Origin: Suillus spraguei
Lineage: Eukaryota; Basidiomycota; Agaricomycetes; Boletales; Suillaceae
Direction: 5' to 3'
Length of the DNA: 42,557 bases
NCBI GenBank assembly: GCA_016800925.1
Contig: JABCPU010000524.1
Coordinates: 1-42,557, forward strand
A model generated the notes under the pieces. That model was not told the DNA's origin. It saw only the letters and a list, made by a program, of their open reading frames with translations, and did not search any database. Below are positions 34,129-42,557 of this stretch, piece by piece (position 1 is the stretch's first letter; each line of letters begins with the position of its first letter). The position numbers and the translations under genes were made by a program.

Positions 34129-36162
34129 TTAATACACACACGTCTTCCTGCCTCTCCGACCTCCAATCCCTTCCCAGCTCCTCACCAAAACCATCGCCTC
34201 ATCCTTCATCAACGCCAACGCCCGTTCAATATCATCTTCCTCAGTTTTCTCGGCACCAATCACCATCCTCACACAAAACACCCCACTCAGGTCCGTCTGG
34301 GTGATTGCAATATCACTCCGTGCTGCAAGATGAGCGTAAAATGCGCGGTTCAGAGCGTTTAGTTCGGGAGTCCCAAGGTGAGGAAGGGACTTGGGTGCGA
34401 TCCTGAAGACTGTCATAGCAAGGGACGGTTTTGTGACGACAGAAAATAGGTCAGATTCGTATATGCGCTGTGCGAACCTAGCGTTCAGCCGGATGCACTG
34501 GTGAGATACGACTGCACGTCAGGACGAGTAGACGGGAACAAATAAATCAACATACGTCGGTGATGTACTTTCGGAAGCCATTCACCCCGCGTGCACGAAG
34601 AGCAAACCAGAATTTGAGTGATCGGAATCGTCTGCCAAGGCCGAGTTGCCAGTTGCGGTAATCGATAGCAGTACCTATACCCACCCGTCAATAATGTAGC
34701 GATGACTCAACAGGAATGAAAACGTACTAGCATCTCCGTGCTTTGACCGCAAAAATTCAGGCGTGACGTCTAGCGCATTGATCAAATGCGTCCGGTGCCG
34801 AACCCACAAACAGGAGCCATCAAAATGTATAAGACCCCACTGCAGAATTTCAATAAGTCCCAGACTGATACACACGAGACAGACTCGGAAATAAACAAAC
34901 CTTGTGAAAATTAGTGCAGAAAGAATCTACATAGTTATTTATAGCGGGAAGTTGGTATGCCTCACGATATTCTGGACACACAAATGCGAGGCCTGCCCAT
35001 GCGGCATCGACGTGCAGCCAAAGAAAAGGATAATGTTCCGCTACATGTAAAAGAAGATTTAGGGGGTATTGATAATATGATCAGCATGCGCACCGACATC
35101 AGCAATCTCGTCTAGCCGATCGACGGCACCGGAAGATGTCGTCCCTACCGTACCGACTGCAGAATGAACGAAATGAATTTCGAGACAGCGAGTGATCGCA
35201 AAGAACATACTCAGGATGAAAGGGTGGAACCCAGCATTCACGTCCTCCTCCAATGCTACTTTGAGTGTGTCTCCACGCAATGCAAAGTCATCCTGTGCCG
35301 CGACTTCCAGTGCGCGGACTTTAAGACCTAAGATAAGCCCAGCCTTCTTCCCAAGCGAGTGGGTTTGGGTAGTCGTATAGAGTACAAGTTTCTCCGCAGC
35401 CACGTGAGGGTGCTCACGAATATACCGTGAACGAGCAGCGACACTTGCGACCAACACGGATTCAGATGCTGATGTCTGACGTATGGCGATCAGTATAAAT
35501 AGGTGATATGAGGAAATGAGAAACAGACCTGGATGACGCCGCCGCCAACCTCAGAAACATTGTAAAACGCCTTGTCAAGCCCGAGTAATTGAGCGGTCCA
35601 GTCCATGACCACAGCTTCAAGTTCTGTACACGCGGGGCTCGCAGACCACTACAAAAAGTCACAAAGACGGCGGGAGGGTCGCAGCGGGGAGACATACGTT
35701 GAATCCAGGGTTAGACGTGCTAGACGCGTATAGTTCTGCAAGTATACCCTCGAATGTGCTTGACGTAGGAAAGTAGGCAAAGAACGAGGGGTGCTGCCAG
35801 TGTGTTAGGCCTAGTCCAAATGAGACAGGTCAATTCATGCAATAATGGGAATCAAGTACCAGGAATGATGTATTTTTGGTAGTCATCCGCGATGAGTTGA
35901 AAGTCCTCACCCTCCATAGGGGCAGACGCTAGAATGGAAATAGTCAGACAGAGAGCACAAGTCAGAATGAAAAGTAGACACCTGGGAGTGCCTTTCTGAG
36001 ATACCCTGGCTCCACTTGGGACGAGACGGGCTTATCCCTTAAGGAATTATGATAGTCGCATATTCTGTCGATGGCTTGATAGCCAGCTTTGCGGAATCTA
36101 AGGTATATCAGATATGACCAGGTCAAGATTGACCATTGCAGAACGTACTGTTCAACATCCAT
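34129..36162 (-). CDS. Group II PLP-dependent aromatic amino acid decarboxylase-like, Tyr-to-Phe in catalytic loop
   Basis: Eleven exons join in phase to 499 aa: 36162-36149, 36097-35982, 35928-35860, 35810-35698, 35648-35529, 35475-35211, 35156-35094, 35040-34901, 34839-34728, 34674-34556, 34497-34129. Motifs follow animal and plant aromatic amino acid decarboxylases: [18 protein letters not shown], the PLP-stacking His183 in [22 protein letters not shown], Asp265 in HVDAAWAG, the Schiff-base lysine Lys300 in NFHKWGL, then [19 protein letters not shown]. The catalytic-loop Tyr of these enzymes (Tyr332 of human AADC) falls by count on Phe329 in TPEFLR (codon 34755-34753). Plant aldehyde synthases carry this change, so the product may be an aromatic aldehyde rather than an amine. 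No signal peptide, so cytosolic. A TATA-like box lies 68-75 bases upstream. Confidence 0.88.
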
Positions 36163-36229
36163 GACAATAACAAATTGTGGAAGAACAGTATACAGGTGGT
36201 TCTGGATAGTTCGAGCCTCTAGTTATTAT

Positions 36230-36237
36230 GTCTTTAT
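36230..36237 (-). promoter_or_regulatory. TATA box of the decarboxylase-like gene
   Basis: TATAAAGA on the minus strand, 68-75 bases before the ATG at 36162. Confidence 0.45.
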
Positions 36238-38381
36238 AGTCAGTGCGTCTTGTTTCTCTCGCGTGCACCATATAGATCCAAAGGTGCAGTCCCAGCGATT
36301 TGGAACCCCCATGGAGTTGTGCGGTGCCTCTAGGAGTAAACACTCACTGACGCAAGTAGAAGTTCACTCACGTATCAAGGGTCAGTTGATAAATTTGATT
36401 CAAGGCACTAGAAAGAGCGTGATCAGCTTCAAGATGAAGAAGAGGAAGACAAATTGAACCGATAGCCCCGATAACAGCGTCCTAGGCTTCATGATCAAAA
36501 CTGCCGGTCGACACTGGTTCTTGGCGCCAGATACATATCTTTAACGCGAGGGAAATCGATATTCTAGCCAAAGGCTGGTCATATCATATAGATGAGGGAA
36601 TTGTGCAGACCTTGAGTTGAACGTGCACCCGAATTCACCAATGTAGTTCTAGAGATTAACGTCCATCATGTTTGCTGTTACAAAGTGGGTTTCAAGTGCT
36701 AAATTCCATTAGCCATTGCCGTGCTTGACGGCAGCCTTGCGGGCAAGCGCGTGAACTGCATGAACGAGAACCAAGGGCTGCGCCGGAACTAGTTCCAAGG
36801 GTGGAGTGTAAGATCCTTTCGTATGACATTAAAGCAAAACTAGACAGTTCCGGCGCAACGCACTTTCGACACCATGACGTAGTCATAATCTGGATTGTAG
36901 TGTCTCAAGGATGTCCATGGAATTGGAGGTCGGTTTAAGTTTGAGGATGTCCTCGCGTGTGGAATATCCTTGACAGGCCTTTCCGGGCTTGAACGGGTGC
37001 TCGCTGGAACGAAGATAACACAGCCACACACCAGCGTGCTTTTAGATGCTCATTGACATAATTTTAAGTATGATTCCAGATAAAGCTTAAAGACCCGGCA
37101 GATGCCTTGCGGTTACAGGCAGAACACGGGAACGGGAAGAAACTTCGGAAAACTCCATACGAAAGAAAGGCCTGGACACCGATTTGGCAATATATTTTGC
37201 GAGACCATGACGTCAAGTCCTCATCCGGGTAGTGCCTCGAGATCCGCATCATGACTTTGGGCACATGTGACCATGAGTGGCATAATTTCCTTTCGGTGAT
37301 GCAAGATGTGCATGAGAAGCCTTGTCAGTGTCCCCACGAAAAGGGCTATGATCGACACAGGGTCTTCGACCTCAAAGGACAATCAGTCTGAATTTTAAAA
37401 ACCTAGGAATCAGTTGCGCAAACCCACATGCGAGATTCCTTGTCATTATTGCCCCATGGACACTGTCGTGTGCATATGAGATACGGATCGATATCTGTAC
37501 TATCAGGTGGATAATGTCAGAAGGTTAACTGCCAATGGGAGCACCGACATATGATCAAAACCTATTGGCACGTAGAGCAGGATGATACCGAAGATCGTTC
37601 ACCGCTGAACAGCCAACGTATTTAGTCCGCGCTTTAATAATCGACAATGGGCACTCAGCGTATGGATACTGTTAATTGACAGGCAAACTACCTTTCTTGT
37701 CTTGAACCGTCGGACGATAACCGTATAAACTCGTGTGCCAGCAGCTCAGCGAAAAAAGGAAAGGCAGTACTGCACGCGGCTATTTATCGATAGTTACAGG
37801 GTTCAAAGATTCAAATTTGCCCTAGCACATGACCGCGAGTCTTCTTTGGGGCCTCGACCGGGCGGTGATTAACATTTGGTGGTCGGTGGATACTAATGAT
37901 TAATTGACGCATCGTAGCCAAGAAGTATCACGCGCGAGGCTCGCATCAGTGTACATTTGAATTCGACGGGAGTACTCACCATGTAAAACCATTGATGACC
38001 TGGCAGAGTAATGCCTTGAATAGTCTATCTGACGATGGTCGCACTCGGGCATTGTGTCTAAGGTGGCAGGTATGTTTCAGAAATAGTCCTTCAACACTAA
38101 ACTACCTGATTGCCGTGAGCTCCAAGATTCGATATTCAATGTTCAACATTTCGATTGCTTTTCGCACTTGAATTAGCCTCATGGACATGTCACAGACGAA
38201 GGAGGACAGAAGTGAAGTGTCAGTACAAAACTTGAAATGACACTATGTTAGTACCGGCACACCTTCAACTGAGCATTTTCCTGAATCTGCAAAGAGGCTA
38301 ACCCTTCAAGCTCATGGGACTCAAGCGTTCTAAACACAGAGAATATTTCTCATAGAAAACGCTACGAGGGCATGTTGATTC
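36238..38381. other. Divergent intergenic region, 2.1 kb
   Basis: It separates the minus-strand decarboxylase from the plus-strand FAD oxidoreductase. A 49-codon open stretch at 37083-37229 (plus) with TPYERKAWTPIWQYILRDHD has protein-like composition but no recognised family. Nothing else is supported. Confidence 0.35.
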
Positions 38382-38388
38382 TATAAAG
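38382..38388 (+). promoter_or_regulatory. TATA box of the FAD oxidoreductase gene
   Basis: TATAAAG 56-62 bases before the ATG at 38444. Confidence 0.4.
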
Positions 38389-38443
38389 CGACACAGTAAG
38401 TATTGTGTGGGGACAGAACTTCAAGGAAACATTAATCAGTACA

Positions 38444-40241
38444 ATGGTTCAACCGCTACAATCGCATCCGAGTTGGTTCCTTCCTTCCCACAATCATGGG
38501 TAATACACTGTCCTCGTTCGCCTAGCACTAACGAATTCCTCGACAACCTCCACACCTTCCAAACCCTCCAAGCACGCATCCAAGGCTCTCCAGGGCTCCC
38601 ACTTCCAAATCCCAGCCGCTCATTCTGGTGCTACCCACCCTCCCCTATCGCCACTCACGTTTCCAAGCTCCCGACACATGCTGACTTTGTCGTTGTTGGC
38701 TCGGGTATTACTGGGACGTCGGTTGTAAGGAGGCTTTTAGATGATGCAAGTGCTGAGGGGCATGATGTTAGTGTGGTTATGTTAGAAGCAAGAGATGCGT
38801 GTTCTGGGGCGTCTGGGAGGTAAGTATCATATCGGCTCTTCCATAACCAGTGGACTAACATCCTTGGTAGAAATGCGGGCATATCACACCGCCTCTTTAT
38901 CACGACTATATCTCGCTCAAGCGCGATCACGGACAAGCCGTGGCCCAAAAGATGATTAAATTGAGGTTAGCACATCTCGAAGAGCTACGAAGCGTCGCAG
39001 AGCAGGAAGGCATTCTTGCAGAATCTCAGTGCGGGAGGTAGACTCTTTAGATGTATTTTATAACTCGAACATGTTCGAGAAGGCGAAGACAAAGATTCAA
39101 ACGTATAAAGCAGACCTTCCCTTCGATGCTGAGCACCATGAGGTGTACGAAGCAAAAGAGGCCATCGAGGTACGCTTTACGACTCGGTCTTAAAAGAGAA
39201 ATTTATGCCTCGAGCCAGAAATACCGCCTAGCATCTGATACAGTCGGCTGTATATCTTCCAGCGCGGGCGCAATCCATCCATACCAATTTGTGACCGGAA
39301 TCCTCGCAAAGCTTCTATCACGATACCCGACCGGTGAATAACCTGTTGCCACTGAAACCAATCAAACTAACATACCACCCCATAGCTTCTCACTCTGTAC
39401 CAACACCCCATGCACCTCCATCTCATCTCCAACAGGTTCTAATCCCTACTACACCCTCTCCACCCCTCGCGGGATTATCACAACCCCACACGTCATCCAC
39501 GCAACGAACGGCTGGGCAGCAACCCTCCTCGAGAAGCTTCGCGGTAAAATCATTCCCTTCCGAGGTAACATGTCAGCCCAACGCCCTGGGCAATCCCTCC
39601 CTATCCCCGATTCCAACCCCACCTCCCATCGCTCCTTCGTTTTCTATACGCGACCAATGGGCTATGACTACCTCACCCAACTCCCTACAGGAGAATATGA
39701 GTTCATGCTAGGCGGTGGATTCGCACAAGACGGTGACGAGGGATACGAAGCGATGGGAAATACGGATGATACGACGTATAGCACACGTATTGGGACGCAT
39801 TTATCCGGTGTGCTTCCTAGATATTTTGGAGAGAATAATTGGGGGGAAGGCGTGCCCTTGGAGGGAGAGTGGGCAGAAGGGCGTGTTAAGGCGTTGTGGA
39901 GTGGGATTTTGGGTATTTCGGTGGATTTGATACCCTGGGTTGGCCGTTTGCCGTGTGTGATATCTGGAAGGAGCGAGCCACCGTTGAGTTCGGCTGTGAA
40001 AAGTGAGAAAGGTGAGGGGATGCACGTGGGTGCTACTCCTGGGGAGTGGATTGCAGCGGGGTATTCGGGTGAGGGGATGGTGCATGCATGGTTAAGTGGG
40101 AAGGCCTTGGCAGATATGGTGTTGGGACGCGAATTGGAGGGCAAGCTTGGGGAGTGGTTCCCGGATATTATGAGAGTTAGTGAGAAGAGGTGGAAGAAGG
40201 CGAAGGCGGAGAATTTACTGGAAGCGTTGAATGATGATTAA
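38444..40241 (+). pseudogene. FAD-dependent oxidoreductase of the D-amino-acid oxidase superfamily, frameshifted as read
   Basis: Exons run 38444-38499, 38526-38819, 38871-39169, 39219-39333 and 39386-40241. The N-terminus has LPLPNPSRSFWCYP, the FAD-binding VVGSGITGTSVVRRLL, LEARDACSGASGR and then N-A-G. The middle has SLDVFYNSNMFEKAK and AIHPYQFVTGILAKLLSRYP. The C-terminus has THVIHATNGWAATLLEKL (read ATL after TPHV), LIPWVGRLP and WIAAGYSGEGMVHAWLSGKA, the second FAD contact of this superfamily. Such enzymes oxidise amines or amino acids. Three one-base losses (after N-A-G near 38880, near 39032, and at the last junction) break the frame, yet no nonsense codon replaces a conserved residue. 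It may be a functional gene with sequencing errors. The start requires a 26-base intron, otherwise the true start is unclear. Confidence 0.7.
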
Positions 40242-40939
40242 TGTTATAACATGGCAATGTCATTTACAAGGTTGTGTAACGCAGAATTTTCCATGCAATC
40301 GTGTCATGAAACACTTTGACAAGTAATATTATCGATTGAAGACATTACATGACTTGGAAGAAGAAAGAATTCAAACGAGATTAACTTTCTCATTCCAACC
40401 CCTTCATCATCCCAAGACGTCGGAGGTAGAAGGGATATCACACAAGGTCGTCACAGCGACGGCAACACTAACAGACAAACAGTAACGTGGAAGAGCGTAT
40501 GATGAGTGAGTGTATATCGTGAGCCCATTTATAGTCATGTACGGTGCCTAGACGGAGTTGCGTAAGCTTCTACGTCATTGTTTGAAGCCCAACACTATTA
40601 TGTATCACGGCCAATTTGATTATCGACGGCGTGCTCAATTCTTGTCCTCCATTTGGACTGCCGATGTCACCGCCTTACTTACCGGTCGGCTGGCTCTTAG
40701 GTGACCCACTAATCGTTCTTCAACGCAGCGCGTCGTAACCGAAGATATGAATCAGGCGTATCGAAGGAGTTTGGACTCTTTCCAATGTTTTAATAGCAAA
40801 ATACTCCAACCACTGGTACCCCTTACAAATGTCCAAGTCTCATATACATAAGTTATAACCAAGCAGCCTAGCGTACTCCACTTCGAGCAGATCAAACTCG
40901 ATCTATTTTCTATCTCATCAAAGACCAGCTCAGTGAATT
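40242..40939. other. Intergenic between convergent genes
   Basis: No gene supported. It holds the 3' ends of the FAD oxidoreductase (plus) and the GT61 gene (minus). Confidence 0.4.
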
Positions 40940-42557
40940 TCACTGGAGCAAAAGCCTCTCGTGACACAATCTCGCAACAACAGCTCCATCAATAGGAATG
41001 CTCGTTCCCTGGAAACCTGGAGGATACGCCTGTTCCGGAGTTTCAGGACTTGTAAAGTACCTGCGCATTTATCTCAGATATGATACTGCCCCGACAACAC
41101 AAACGCACTCACTGGTCACCCCAAAACCCGTAATGTACCATGCCAAGAGCCCGTGTGGTGTACTCATAATCTTGTGCAAAACCTCCTGGGAAGAAAAATT
41201 CCATTACCGTAGCCCGAGGTGATGGCCTCATCCAAAGTAGCGACGTGAGTCCGTTACCATGGACACCCATCATGATCTACACAACACCATCGTCAGTCAT
41301 ACCTCACCAAAAGATAAAAACTAGTACAAACCGTGGTTCTCGCCGCGAGAGCGAACTGCTCTGCTCGAGAAAGTTTGTCCATGCTCACAACGTTCACTTC
41401 GTACCCAAATGAATCTCGAAGCTTATAAAGCTCCTCCACAAGACGCTCATGATCCTCCTGTATGAGCATACGACGCCCCCACTCTTGACGCGATATGTAC
41501 GTGATAACAGGCGTCTGTTCCATATCACCCACCACATTCGGGTCCAGCCCACAAACGCGGACAACGTTTGCGCGAATCGTACTCCACCAATGCTCACTCC
41601 CAGGTAAAACAGATGGCTCTGATGCTGTTCGCCCGGTACTTGTGAAATGTTTACCTTGCATGCGGCAGCCCGGTCAGTGAAGATTACGCGGTCTAGCATT
41701 ATTGGCCGACCCATAGCTGCGCGATCTTCCCAGTCGTAAGAGTATTTCTGTCGTCAGAGAGGGGAAGGCGCTGCGCAAGATCCATTGGTTCATCAGAGCA
41801 TAATCTCTCCAGTGGTCTGCATCCACATGGCAAAGAATATCCGACGTAGAGCAGGAAGTGTAGATTTCCCCATTTCATCGATGCTAGTGTCCAACGAGGA
41901 ATACGTCCGCCAGAACCCAAAAAAGAGTTCAGCTGCCCAATGATAATAGTGCGTGACACTGGCATTCCAAATGAGTTTCAGTTGGTTGCTAGCCCTGACA
42001 CTTACAACTGAGGAGGATCGTTTACGAGCCACTGCCGCATTATCCGAGGTTGAGCAAAGCGCAACTCAAATGGTTCTAATTACTTACTGTTACGCCATCC
42101 ATCAACTCGGCGCTTGAACCGAATAGTCTTTGAGCTTGATCAGTCGAGACAACTCGCATCTCGCGGTTCCCCGGCGTTCGACTATTTACAGCGTCTTCGC
42201 CATTGAATATATCCACAGCGGTAGAAGTGATGGTAAGGCGGTTAGGAATACTTGATGGGAAATCCGTCACGACAAAAACAGTCCCGTTGAAGACAAAGAG
42301 GTTATCAAAAATAGTCCATCCTATAGGAACTATTCAGCTGGGACAATTCAAGGGACTCGAAGCAAGAACGTACCAGGGACGTGAGATACTACACGAGTGT
42401 TTGGAACGCGTCCATTTGACCATGTCATTCGTGTCCTCCAAGGCTCCGAAGGATGTGCCGGCGATGCGCCTGACCTATCGACATCCAGAATCTGATCCCG
42501 GTTGTATTATATCTTGAGACAAATAACAATGAAAAGAAGACGAGAATGAGTAGAATG
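40940..42557 (-). pseudogene. GT61-family glycosyltransferase, 5' end beyond window, frameshifted as read
   Basis: Minus-strand gene running off the window. The first visible codons give a transmembrane stretch (ILLILVFFSLLFVSRY), a type II signal anchor typical of Golgi glycosyltransferases. Then follow WTIFDNLFVFNGTVFVVTDF, MRQWLVNDPPQ, HYYHWAAELFFGFWRTY, DADHWRDYALMNQWILRSAF, GRPIMLDRVIFTDRAAA, RTASEPSVLPGSEHWW, VITYISRQEWGRR, and the GT61 signature region GVHGNGLTSLLWM with ATVMEFFFPGGFAQDYEY, ending at 40940. GT61 (EOGT/AER61-like) enzymes transfer sugars such as xylose or GlcNAc; the substrate is not predictable here. One-base shifts occur near 42400, 41830, 41735 and 41665. Introns have normal borders and no conserved residue is replaced by a stop, so assembly error is a real alternative. 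Confidence 0.7.

Noticed and set aside
34129..40241. Psilocybin-type or other named biosynthetic cluster
   Set aside because: The decarboxylase is of the AADC fold, not the phosphatidylserine-decarboxylase type of PsiD, and no kinase, methyltransferase or P450 is present.

Overview
The window looks like nuclear DNA of a basidiomycete fungus (Agaricomycetes). Genes are split by many 45-60 base GT-AG introns, with a few GC-AG introns, and the recognisable families are typical of mushroom-forming fungi: a KDZ transposase, WD40-TPR proteins, fungal rhodopsin-like 7TM proteins, polyporopepsin-like proteases, tiny secreted cysteine-rich proteins and a GT61 glycosyltransferase. No species is claimed. 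The gene models below were spliced by hand by following reading phase and family-like sequence. Exon borders are therefore inferences, good to about one base.

Layout. 1-2477: 3' part of a decayed WD40-TPR gene. 2.9-4.7 kb: a Copia relic and three broken copies of a small secreted protein gene. 5.9-8.3 kb and 9.0-14.3 kb: a segmental duplication, each copy holding one minus-strand 7TM gene. The second copy is split by a 2,870-bp TIR element (10873-13742) that carries an intact seven-exon HMG-box-like gene and no recognisable transposase. 14.3-18.9 kb: gene-poor, with a WD40 remnant, a 273-bp MITE-like element and the one intact secreted cysteine-rich protein. 18913-27818: a KDZ-type DNA transposon with about 585-bp inverted repeats and three genes, all broken. 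28366-29879: an intact six-exon aspartic protease with an altered first active-site motif. 30.9-33.5 kb: relics (tyrosine recombinase, Myb/SANT-like gene, short tandem repeats).

34129-36162 (minus): an intact 11-exon, 499-aa aromatic amino acid decarboxylase-fold enzyme. Its catalytic-loop tyrosine is phenylalanine, the change that marks aldehyde synthases in plants. It is followed by a divergent FAD-dependent amine or amino-acid oxidase gene (38444-40241) and a GT61 glycosyltransferase (40940 to the window end, minus). Both of these carry single-base frameshifts but no clear nonsense codon, so they may be sequencing-damaged rather than dead.

The strongest leads are the Tyr-to-Phe decarboxylase, the transposase-less TIR element with its preserved gene and matching empty site, the CpG-biased divergence between the two KDZ inverted repeats, and the altered protease active site.
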